Source: Climacium dendroides (Eukaryota; Streptophyta; Bryopsida; Hypnales; Climaciaceae). Taken from it: 64,000 nucleotides of DNA. Where the stretch lies: NCBI GenBank assembly GCA_950106755.1, contig OX467090.1, forward strand, positions 9,424,001-9,488,000, written 5' to 3'. Each line of letters starts with the position of its first letter. The first letter of the stretch is position 1. Both the position numbers and the translations under genes were made by a program. The notes under the pieces are model-generated. The model was not told the DNA's origin, did no database searches, and was given only the letters and a program-made list of their open reading frames with translations. Shown one piece after another: positions 12,901 through 23,277 of this stretch.

Positions 12901-14673
12901 GCCAAAAACTGTGACTAGGATAGGTGTGGATTTATGTTTATGAATGCGCGTTCTGAAAGGGACCAGAGTATTGCTAAACCGCCAATTTAACGAAATTGAC
13001 TTCATGTGGCTTTAGTGGGAGTCACGGTTGTACTTCGCGTCTCCTATTTACCCATCTCTATGAATGGAGAAATGGTCACTTCAAACTTGTTGAAACCCTA
13101 ATTCATGGAGCATTGAACAGGAAGAATGAAAGACGAAGAGTTTTGCAGGAAGAATGCGCTAGAACTTGCCCCATCTAACCCTCCATTTTGGGGGCCCAGA
13201 GAATAGGAATGAAATGCAAAACATAGGGATGAAGGTCAGAATTCCATGAGTTTGCTGAAATTACTGGAGATTTCAAGAAGTTTGTTCAACAGACCCATTT
13301 TAGAGAAGCTAAATGAAAACTGAAGCTCGTGAGCTTCTGCCAAACATGGTTTGGTTTACTGTGGTTACTGTTTATAATCTCACGAAGATTGTAAGTGTAG
13401 CGTGGTTAGTTTTGGTTGGTGTGAAGTTTCTGAAGATCTGGGCATTTTTGCAACTGGCAAACAGGTATTTGGGGGGAAGACCTCTAGATTCTCCCGGGGT
13501 CCTTTTAATATGTGGACGGAGCCGCAGAAGCTTGTGCGTCACTGTGAAGTCACAGCCATCCTTGTTCTCTATGGGCTTCCCAGGTACCTAATTCTGTTAC
13601 TGCCAATGTACAGTACAAGATGTGAAGATCTCTATATGGTCGCTCTGTTTTTGTGATCCAGAGAATAATCTGCAAATTAGACTCACCCTCGCGCACACTG
13701 CAATCTGTAGGATAGTTTACAGGTTCTGGTAGACTTGAAAATAGGAACGAGCTTGTGAGACCATTTTTGTGGTGAGACTTCCTCTGATCAGCGTTGGGGA
13801 ATTGGTGTATTGCAGGCTGCTTACAGGATCTATATTAGCTCATGAGCTTATGCATGCCTGGCTGCGGTTGGCAGGTGCGATCTATTTTCAGGCCTTTTTT
13901 TCTCTCTAACTTAAGTTAAATGAGTCATTTCCAGCTTTGTGACAATGAGAGGGCTAATGGTAGTTGATCCAAGTCTAAACACACTAGCTGGCGATAGGAT
14001 AATAAGTTTCAAAATCATCCGCTTCATTCAATTTATCTAGTATGATGTCAATGAGAATCCCACAATCTTGGTAGATTGATGGTGAAGAAAGAAGAGAGTG
14101 GTTTTGATATGGTGGACTAAATGTCAAAATTGAAAATGAAAAAAAGGGAAATGGTTATGACTTACAAACGAGCTCCTCTTTTCAAATGGCTGTTTGCTAC
14201 TACCTTCAAGAGAATCTTACTCTTTGAGATTATGACAACGTATTCCTCATCTTGTTGGTTCTCAGTGTTGCCAAACAGAGCTTGTAGAATGTGTCACAAA
14301 TGCTTCAGGGCGATGTCCGATGCTTCCAATTTTCTGTACTCCAAATCTGATAATGGTTTGATGGAACCCTTCACCATGTTTTTCAGGAGGGTTTCCTCGT
14401 ATGCGCCCTGATGTCGAAGAGGGCATATGCCAAGTGATGTCCCACATCTGGTTGTCAGCCGAGCTTCGGAGAGCGGAGAATCAAGCCTCCACAAGTGGGA
14501 AAGGGATCCTGACGCCCACTCAAAAGCGTCTGGGGGAGTTTTACCTCCACCAGATTGCCACAGACGCCTCTCCCATTTACGGTGAGGGCTTTCGCCGGGC
14601 GTTGGTAGCAGTGAACCAGTTTGGGCTGGCACCAGTGCTGGAGCATCTCCGGCGCACCGCCAACTTCCCTTAA
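9966..14673 (+). CDS. DA1: DA1-like LIM domain, ubiquitin-interacting peptidase
   Basis: Nine-exon model: 9966-10103, 10285-10516, 11025-11142, 11233-11470, 11707-11826, 12542-12814, 13465-13583, 13816-13874, 14387-14673. All junctions are GT-AG and phases agree, giving about 527 residues, the usual length for DA1. The N-terminus MAWFDKIFG resembles DA1 proteins. Two UIM-like helices follow ([14 protein letters not shown] near 107-121, [15 protein letters not shown] near 134-148). A LIM zinc-binding domain begins near residue 176 with CAGC, and a second Cys/His cluster ends in RCCSC. The C-terminal peptidase domain carries HELMH (about 422-426) and a downstream VEEGICQV carrying the glutamate zinc ligand. 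In Arabidopsis, DA1 is activated by ubiquitination and cleaves growth regulators to limit proliferation and organ size. All catalytic residues look intact. Exon 3-4 uses an AAGAG acceptor; the exon 6-7 join is least certain because intron 6 is long and carries a MITE. Confidence 0.93.
10165..10292 (+). repeat. Duplicated splice acceptor in DA1 intron 1
   Basis: The block around GTGGCAGGATCCACG, together with the GAGACATAATT preceding it, occurs twice 92 bp apart. Its AGs are at 10191-10192 and 10283-10284. The second AG is the one that continues the DA1 frame. The first would add about 17 codons (DPRSLEIEF...) and then a stop. Confidence 0.8.
11969..12004. repeat. Short dispersed repeat in DA1 intron 5
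   Basis: The 18-mer CACTTTCATTGCCACATG, followed by a diverged tract ending TTGGAAAG or ATTGGAAAG, also occurs at 18568-18606 downstream of the NHL gene. Its two ends are weakly complementary, which would fit a small foldback element. Confidence 0.5.
12872..12998. mobile_element. MITE in DA1 intron 6
   Basis: Terminal inverted repeats CAATTTCGTTAAATTGG and CCAATTTAACGAAATTG are perfect over 17 bp and flanked by ACT on both sides, a possible 3-bp target duplication. Total 127 bp, non-coding. Related ends occur near 38671, 40068 and 46468. Confidence 0.75.
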
Positions 14674-17600
14674 TGACAGAACAGAGCACAACACAACCTG
14701 CAGACAGATATTATAATTTCAATTTTTCATGGACACAAGCGTACCTTAAGAGCTTGAATGTTTGTTCAAGGCTTCACAACAAAGCCCCCTCAGGTTCATC
14801 CATGAAGCCTTTGGGTGTGCTCTGTTCCCTGTCATTCTGACGGGGCACTTGTATATTAGTAACAAAAGCGCATCAGGAGATATACAGTATGTAAGTTTTG
14901 AAATTCTCTAGGACAGGAAAGCAATTGAGAGCAGAACCAGTGGTAGTTTTGTGATGTGATAGGTTTTGCTGAAGTGAGCAAGAGCCATCGCTTGTAGGCT
15001 ACTGTTGCAGCATGCCTAGGACCAGCCATGCTGCCCTAGTTGAGGATGAGACATTGGAATTGCGTACCAATATGACAATTTAACGTATAGAACTCGAATT
15101 TTCCTATGATTCATGCTGATGCCTGCACCAAAATAACCCACGTGATTGGTTACTGTAATTTGCACTTCTGACCAAATCAAAGTTTATCGAGCTCGGTTTC
15201 GGTGTCACCACAATGCAGGATTTTGAAGCTGATGGATGTGGCGGAGTCTCAATGGTTGAGAGGAGGATCAGAACCCAATCCTTGAGACTTTTCTTCGTTG
15301 TACTTTCAACCTAATAAAAAAAATCTGCTTTACCAGACATGCAACCAATGAGATGGAACGGTAAAAATTTATTCTTAAGTGCAGTGTTGAATATTTCAAA
15401 ACCTAAATATTTTTTTATTGTTATTTAATCAAGAGTTCAGAATTTGAGCGTAGAGACAAGCGCAACATGATCTTCAAGATTCTACACTTTCAAGATTCTA
15501 CACTTGAATTTGGCATCTAGAATAAATACCCAAAATCAAACTTTAAAAAATCAAATAAGATAGCAAGATGAAAAGTGGCATTTGCACTGGCTTTATAGTA
15601 CATGACCATCAGAGCCATGAAAAAAATATTTTCAAGTTAACACATACCAAGTCACCTAGCTACTTGAGATGAAATCAATATATAATCTATAACTCCAACC
15701 TATTCTTTAGGTAGACATGAATTAAGAGTCTGTTCATCGTGACTCACACATTATACTCATGAATATACTGCAGTGACGCCCTGGACCAACCTTTGTTTGC
15801 TTGACCAGTACCTAATATTACCAATTGTGAAAACTCACCTTTCTCCATTGTACTCCGTACATACCAACTAAAAAGAAGACTCGATAAGTTTGATACAGAG
15901 TGGCCACTAAAAAGTGACTGTCAATGGGTGAAAACCATCTATAATTCTTGTATAGTAGCTAGTTAATTGTAGCTTTTGGTGCCCGCTATCTGAGTTGAGC
16001 TCAGGATTGTCCCAGAAAGCAGTCTGTATTCCTTTTCCAGTGTTGAGTTACCTATTCAAGAAAGTTATTAGTAACATTGATTTGTACATAATGTTTGATA
16101 ACCTCGCCCCTGATTGCCGTTCCCTAATTCCTCACTCTTAACACTAACAATGCAAGCACGACGAAACTCCGCCAGATATCGATGACAGTTTTCACAGTCA
16201 GCTTGTCACAGTTCCAAATAGTAGTCCGAACGTTTATCTGGCTGTCCAATTCAGAGTAAGACGACGTCGTGATCAACATCTAAGCTTACTACCCATATCA
16301 TGCATGAGAAACCCGACTACGAAATGACATGTACCACAGCATCCTAACCCGAAATCTGTCTCCACAGTTCCGACGAGCAACGTTGAAATTGATCCATCCT
16401 GTCTACCATTCAACAAAGCTGTCTGCAAGCACTAAATAACGCACACAGTGCAAGATGTACCGAAAATTCCAGCGCAATTGGGCGGTGTTCTGTTGTTTGG
16501 TATGCCAAAGCGCGCAATCAAATAAACGTTAATCAATGCAACGCGGATATCATGACGACGAATTACAAGGTTAATCTCTCAGATCACATTAAAAACAGAG
16601 TGATGGGATGCATTTGAGTATTGCCGTACTTCCCATGGTCTTCCCTTGGTTCAGACTACTGAGTACCAAAGAGATGCTGAAGGACATGTGGGTATCTAGT
16701 CACTTTCAAAATCCCTTTCCTCCCTCTTTTGAAGGGTTGACGAGTCAGAGAATTATCTCAAAGATACTCCGTTACATTTTACCTCTTTTCCAAGGATGTC
16801 GTTGGACTTGTGGATTTCTCTACCCCAGATAAAATTCAATCAGGTCAACATGAGCCAGAATAACCTCATTCGGGACCTCCTTGCAGCTCCGATCACACAG
16901 TTCATGATTTGAGCTCACGTCGCATCCACCTCCCTATCAATCCCATGAAGTTTGTTGCAGTATTGTGAACGGAAGGGCACTGTAGAGATAAAAGCACTGA
17001 CCTCGTAGGGTTGTCGAGTCACACATGCACTACCTTAGACGGATGAATAGCACGCTAGTTGCACACAGTTGGGGCCACACCACGCAAGTTGAGCAAAACC
17101 ACACCAAATCCTAGAAACTCCACCGTGAAGGGAAGCTTTCTCCACCCTTCAAGACCTCTAACATAGTTGCCGTCTACTGAATTACCTCGGGTACTGTTGT
17201 GAAGGATCGTACGACGCTGATTCCACCCCGACGTTCATCTTGTGATATACGTTACTGGTACAGAGGCGTGCAGGGAACCCCATTCATGAAATGCTGAAAT
17301 ATCTCCACTTCGTCCCGTACCTTGCAACTTGCAAAGACACATAAATCCGACGGCAACGGCAAGGTACCTTGGCAACGGCTCCTGAACTAGCTGTGGGTGG
17401 GCACCTGGTTACTTCGCTCTAACACTCTGTGCACCAGATTCTCCATTTCGTAGAGCTTGAAAAAAGTTCGCATGCATGAAACTATATTAACTTCCTCGTG
17501 ATGTGGTGGCTTGAAATTAGCGGTATTCTTAGTCGGTGGTACTGTTCATAGAAGACGCTTACCTAACTATGCAGTTGTGTTGGAATAGAAGTCTAATTTG

Positions 17601-17804
17601 TGCTCGATTACAAACGGAATGACGTAGTCCAATTTCTTATACTCAATAGCATCGATATCGTCTATGCAATTAAGATCGATTTTGCAGCGAGCGAAGCATG
17701 TGAGGGATTTTCCGATTGACAAAGAGAGAATTCTTTATAAGCTCGAGGATTTTTGTTATCACACGCTTCCTACTTTCGTGACTGCGGGCATACATTAAGG
17801 GGAG
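14674..17804. other. Intergenic region with intermediate GC, no gene seen
   Basis: Contains the DA1 3' flank and the NHL promoter. GC is higher than in the AT-rich blocks, but open frames stay under about 75 codons without domain, splice or repeat support. A short direct repeat (CAAGATTCTACACTT twice) lies at about 15473-15506. Confidence 0.5.
17733..17740 (+). promoter_or_regulatory. Possible TATA box of the NHL/LEA_2 gene
   Basis: TCTTTATAAG lies about 70 bp before the start codon, a workable spacing for a short 5' leader. Single weak match only. Confidence 0.3.
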
Positions 17805-18464
17805 ATGGCGTGGATTCCGTTCGAACGCAAAGGTGACTACGAAGGCATTTACTCCCGACACTATGACACTCGGAGGCTCATCGCTAGTTGCTGCGTGCTC
17901 ATCTGCACCTTGCTAATTTTCGCCATCCTCGTACTCGGCATCGCCACGCTCATCGCCTACCTCATCCTGCGCCCTCACGCCACCCACTACGAAATCGTGG
18001 CCGCCAACGTACCCACGCTGCAAGTCCTCGGCACGTCCGAGAGCTTGACGGACACCTCCGCCATCAACGCTGAGTTCATCTACGGCCTGCGAGCGCGAAA
18101 CCCTAACCGCAAGATGAGCATGGAGTACTCCAAGTTCAACTTGCAGACGCTCTTCCTGGGCGTGGACATCGGCCACAGCAGCATAAGCGGCTTCCGCGTC
18201 GGTCGTCGGAGCAGCAACACCGTCTCGGTCACGACGTCCGCTTCGAACGTGGTGGTGAACAACATCGTGGGCAACACGATGCGGAGCGAAATCAACCAGC
18301 AATTCGTTACTGTGCAAGTGAAGATCGACACGCGGGCAAGGGCGCATATCGGCAGCTATACCTCCTTCTGGATGTGGCTGCACGCCATCTGCGACGTCAA
18401 TGTCACGCCCCCGACCAACTGGGTCGCAGGGAGCTTTGTGAGTGCCAAGTGCCGCAACACATAA
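17805..18464 (+). CDS. NDR1/HIN1-like (NHL) LEA_2 domain membrane protein
   Basis: Single uninterrupted exon of 219 residues with much higher GC than its surroundings. A short basic cytosolic N-terminus (about 1-24, ending HYDTRRL) precedes one long hydrophobic segment (about 25-56). Next comes a beta-rich extracytoplasmic region that looks like a LEA_2 domain: it opens with HYEIVAANVPTLQVLG, has an ARNPNRKMSMEYSK segment in place of the usual NPN motif, and continues to about residue 205. This layout is that of NDR1/HIN1-like proteins, which sit in the plasma membrane and are linked to defence signalling and cell wall-membrane contact in plants. The start codon is the first ATG in frame and directly precedes the charged N-terminus. 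No partner gene is adjacent. The specific role here is not inferable from sequence. Confidence 0.85.
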   Translation: MAWIPFERKGDYEGIYSRHYDTRRLIASCCVLICTLLIFAILVLGIATLIAYLILRPHATHYEIVAANVPTLQVLGTSESLTDTSAINAEFIYGLRARNPNRKMSMEYSKFNLQTLFLGVDIGHSSISGFRVGRRSSNTVSVTTSASNVVVNNIVGNTMRSEINQQFVTVQVKIDTRARAHIGSYTSFWMWLHAICDVNVTPPTNWVAGSFVSAKCRNT

Positions 18465-18567
18465 AAGGCCATCGCCATCGCCCGGTGAGAGCCTGCAACT
18501 CCCGTTCAGGGTTTCAGGGTTTAGAGCTTTCTACTTTCCAGTTATGCTTAAATCTCTCTTGTTTCGT

Positions 18568-18606
18568 CACTTTCATTGCCACATGAAGCAATGCGGTTGG
18601 AAAGTG
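18568..18606. repeat. Short dispersed repeat downstream of the NHL gene
   Basis: Second copy of the CACTTTCATTGCCACATG element found in DA1 intron 5; starts 104 bp after the NHL stop codon. Confidence 0.5.
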
Positions 18607-18942
18607 CTTTAGACTAATAACCCCATTCTAACTTTTAGATAGTTGTGGATGTAGTTTGATATGTCATACAATCGAATAGAGACTGATGGTCTCATTTGGT
18701 TATGTAGCACATAACATGAACGTGAGCACACTGTTGCAACCAGTAAACTTAAAATGAGAAGAAGAAAAAGAAGAGGAATGTTTGTTTTTTAACCACCGTG
18801 AATGAAGAGTTTGTTGGAGATAGTTCTACTATTTAAGCCATAACTTAGAATGATTGATTGTTTGTATATAGAGTAAGCTTAGAATAATTGATTGAGTGGA
18901 GATGGGATAGAGAGAATCCCAACTTTGATCCCTTTTTCAAAA

Positions 18943-19088
18943 ATCAACTTAAATTAAGAATTTGTATATAGAAGATTCCATTGCAATGTGCACCAAGTTT
19001 TGAAAGCATTACGGGATCAACTTAAATTAGGAATTTGTATGTACAAGATTCCATTGCAATGTGCACCAAGTTTTGAAAGCATTACGGG
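18943..19088. repeat. Tandem duplication, 73 bp x 2
   Basis: Units 18943-19015 and 19016-19088 are directly adjacent and differ at only a few positions; each ends AAAGCATTACGGG. No coding content. Recent local duplication. Confidence 0.9.
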
Positions 19089-22000
19089 AATTACATACGC
19101 CATTGTGAAGTAAACTATGATATAAAGTCAGCCTTTGATTCAAATGGTCTTTACCTCACTAGTAAGGGCCGTCATATCTTCAAGTGGTGTTTAAAATTTC
19201 AGAAATTTGTAAGCAATTATAGGAGTTTTAAAAACAACTATTTGACTTGCATAATGTATAATCTTAGAGAATGTGCATTAGCCCTAGAGTTGATCCACAA
19301 ATTTTATTTGAATGTCTATAGACATTTGGTTGTATAAGACAAGGACATTGTAAAGAGGTTTGAGTTTAATAAAAAAAGATGATGTGTGATGTGTGAAGCC
19401 TTACTACACTTATTAAGCCCCCCTCTATTCTCTTATCACCTTGAGTATTTGGATTGAGTTAGTGTTGAAAGAGTATTTTTGAACAACACTAGTAATTATC
19501 CTATATTCTCATATTCAACTAGCTATTCACGTATCAACTCCAATTGTTGTTTCTCTTTATGCAATATTTGAAGTTTTCTTAGAACTTTGATTCTTTTATC
19601 TTGTAGTTTCAAAATTCGTTTTTTTTTCTAATTCACAATGTATTAAGATATGAGCATCCCATTATCAACTTTTCCTAAATATCATTACATACACAATGAG
19701 CATCAATGAGGAAAGAATGCATAATAAATCATGAATAAAAGAACCAATTGGAAGAAGTCATTGAACGTGTATCACAATATAATTTACCATTGAGGTGCTA
19801 ATTCTTCTAATTTCCAAAAAAAACATCATTAAATTCCAATAAGTTTTTATTGACTATTAATAAATGATGATCCATAGCATTGTTAATCAATCTAAGCCAT
19901 TTTTCTTTGGAGATTAAATTAACTTATGGATCCCTAAGAAAGTATTTACTAAAATTTGCACGTAATCATTAGCTGGCTAAAAAGCTACAATATTTGGAGC
20001 TCCCACTTTCTCATAAGCAAAAAGCCCCCATTATTGATTTATTATCATGTCATGGGAATGTATTCCATGAGTCCAAAACAATGTTTTCTTTTGGGTAATT
20101 CCTATTCTATATTAATTTTGACCCTTTCAGACTAAGATAAAACATCCCATTGTGGTTAAATGATCCACTGCAGTCACTTAGGAAATGACTCCATTGTGGG
20201 TTTTTATCAGTATGTCAAATGTAGGCCACAATACATGTCTTATATAATAGTAATGAAGTGAACAATGACCTCATTAGGAACTTGTAACTTTTTAGTGTGA
20301 AATTCATTGTAAAAATTGACTTTTTAGGCCTTCCATGATAGGAAATATTGTAACTGCATTAGATAGTAAGATGAGCATTATGGATTCAGATTTTGTTGGT
20401 TATGAGGTAGTCTATAGACTCTTTTGGGCCATGATGCATGAACACTTCAAAAATTCTTAGCAAAGTCATACTTTGTCAAAGAAATATAATTTCAATTTCA
20501 CTTGTTGTATCTCATACTTGTACTAATGTGGGAAAAAAAGCAAAAAAATTTAGCAACAAGATGATGTCAAACTCATCATTTTGACCACAATGGGCTATTT
20601 TACCTTATATCACTTTCGAGCAAAAAAATTGCCTAAAAAAATACAATGTCCATAACAACCAATTTTCTATATTATTAGAATGGTAATCTTGAAGTGATCA
20701 TTTAAAAAAATTGTTTTAGAGAACCCAAAATTGGAAGCACATAGATTAAATATAGACTTTGCAATGTCTTCCTACACTTTAACCCCTAAATGCCCAAGCC
20801 TTTTGAAGTGTGTTTTTTCTTATGAAAAAAAACCCATGGGCTTATAGTATCCCCAATGAAGCAAATTGTTTGTTTTTTTCAAAATCAGATTGTACAAATG
20901 TTTAACCCTTAGATGTCCATGCAACGTTTGGCGTCCAATGGATGACAAAAGATCTCTCTATGTAGGATAGAAGTGCAACTATTCATTTTCATAAATTTTG
21001 TGTGGAAAGGGGAGATCTTCTATAGTACTTTGACTTTCAATGAGTACTTTTGCAATTTTTTAAGCCAATGCTTCACACAATTGTGAAAATTGATGATTTC
21101 CTAGGTCACCCCATCATCCTTTAAGGGTTAAAGTGCTTGCTTATTGGTGTATTCCAATTTTCAACGTGAAATTGTATAGGAGTCGTGAGATTATAACAAG
21201 AAAAATAAAATAACTTTTAATCCTATTTTTAGTATGTTGTTCCTTCCTATAATGTTTTAGAATTTTGTATACAAGAGTTTTGGAGGATTGGAGGTGACAT
21301 GAACAACTAAAATGTACTTCCAAAAACCTTAAGTTCAAATAAAGAGCTATCAAACTCATTATGCAATCTACCTTGTTATTGTTGAAATGCAATTTTTTTA
21401 TAAGTAGAAATTATAAATAACTACAAATCAATACTTTTTTGTTTAAATTTTCAACTGTGAAAATCATGAAAATACTTTATTCTTTCTATTGGGACCATTT
21501 TTCAAAGCAAATGGATATTTATAATTTTTTAAATTTCAAATCAAGTGAAATTGGCAATATTAGAAGATTTATGATTCTTTTTTAAAACCGTGAGTTCCTA
21601 GACTATGGGGAACATGGGAACAGTGCCAAATCAAGAGTTTGATATGGCCGTGAATGTGCCACTATCGATAATAATATGTATTTTTTTTTAAATTAAAATT
21701 TTAAAATTTTAAAATTTTAAATTAATTATTTAATAATTTGACAATACTATAATGGTTTACAACAAGAAGAATAGCTTCAAAACAATCTTTTAGAGGTCTC
21801 AAATCCTCTCTAATGTTTGTTCAAAGCCAATAAATGAAATAAAATTGGCAAGCTTTATTCTTCACTAATGGTACATATATGCGTTTGAGGACTTTTCAAA
21901 ATTGAAACATTTATCTTTTTCAATGAAAAATGAAAGTTTCCAATATTTAATCTTCAAAATTGCCCATAATTTTTTTTAAATGATCAAGGGAATTTAAATG

Positions 22001-22650
22001 CCCACACTGAAATGAGCTTGAAATTTCAAATTGACCATATATTGTCAATTGAGCACTTAGGAAGCAACACCTTATTTTGATCACTTTCTAAAATTGACCA
22101 CTCTAAACTCTTCCCTAAAATATACTCCCACTATTTATGAGAATCTATGGGCAATTTTAAAAACACCTATTTCCAATACTTTGAATATTCATAGTTCCTT
22201 CATACAATATCAAAAAAATGCAGTTTAAGAAAATCTAAAATCCCTTTTTCAACCCACATAAAAAATTCAATATAGTAATGGGAGCCACCTACAATTAATT
22301 CAATATAATAATGGGAACCACATTAATTGCTTATTTGTGCGATTTTAGGCGTAGTTACCTCACAGTTTCACTATCCGTGATGAATGCTGGATGTGAAGTG
22401 GATGAGAAGCTGAGGTACCCAGAAGGAATCCGAGGTGGCGAAAGTTACCGCCTATAGCCAGTAGGTCTTTCAAACTGCCCCAAACTCCCGCCAGTTTTTC
22501 CATAGAGAATATCAACTCAGCACAGTCTCGCACTCCCCGCTCTTCCATCCCATTCCTTTCTTAGGGTTTCTCGAGACCGATTTTCCAAGCGCAAAGGTTT
22601 TGCAATTGCCGCAATGGAAGACGCCGCGCTCGGATTTTGTGATGCAGGTG
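19089..22650. other. AT-rich intergenic DNA, no gene seen
   Basis: Low GC and no supported ORF or RNA gene. Contains TTAACCCCTAAA at 20779-20790 and a short A/T palindromic tract near 21700. Probably decayed repeats. Confidence 0.5.
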
Positions 22651-22780
22651 TTTGAGTAGGGCTGAGATTTCAGAATTTGACGACCTGTGATACGATTGAG
22701 AGGTTCGGCTATGTATTTGAGTAGACTCTGAGATTTCAGAATTTGACGACCTGTGACACGATTGAGAGGGTTCCGCGATG
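22651..22780. repeat. Tandem duplication, 65-66 bp x 2, upstream of PIF1
   Basis: A unit containing GATTTCAGAATTTGACGACC and then ACGATTGAGAGG occurs twice with a 66-bp offset and a 1-bp indel. It lies about 500-630 bp upstream of the helicase start in the GC-richer leader or promoter zone. Confidence 0.85.
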
Positions 22781-23277
22781 TGCTTGAGATTGTGGCCGAC
22801 GTTATATCCTTGTATGGAAATCCGAGTAGCCATGGCGCCAGAGAGATGTAGCGTGTTGTAGGATTTGTTTTACAGGATTGTTCTGGCTTGTGGGGGTTGT
22901 GCTGCCGGTATTGAGGATTTCGGAGGAAACTGACATGCAAATTTTTTCGTGCGTCGTGGATTTGTAACGGAAGTGGAACTGTTACCGTTTGAGATACTAG
23001 TGCAGGATTTTGGGAGGTTCCTGATTTGGTTAGGTTTTTTTGTTGGTACATTGGAAGAGTGACTTTGGGTGACAGTGTCTACTCTTTGATTGCGTGATAT
23101 CTAGACTGAAGTATTATGCTCATCCGACATTGCCTACGAGAACTTGAATTCTTTGCACAGCTAGGTGACATATGTGCAACGTGAACTCGAACTTCTTATT
23201 TCCGATAGATTCTGATCAAAACCAAGTAATTGCCGCCCTATTCCTGGGGACCCGCTGTGCCTTCGATTTACGTAGCC

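Noticed and set aside
17913..18383. 156-codon minus-strand frame within the NHL gene
   Set aside because: GC-rich antisense shadow; histidine/valine-rich with no domain.
22512..23051. 179-codon minus-strand open frame upstream of PIF1
   Set aside because: Contains the duplicated 66-bp module (repeated NRxTGRQILKSQ), no known domain or splice context, and overlaps the presumed PIF1 leader; openness follows from the repeat period being a multiple of three.
23230..23277. Upstream extension of the PIF1 frame (PPYSWGP...)
   Set aside because: Begins at TTG, not ATG; the first ATG in frame is 23278.
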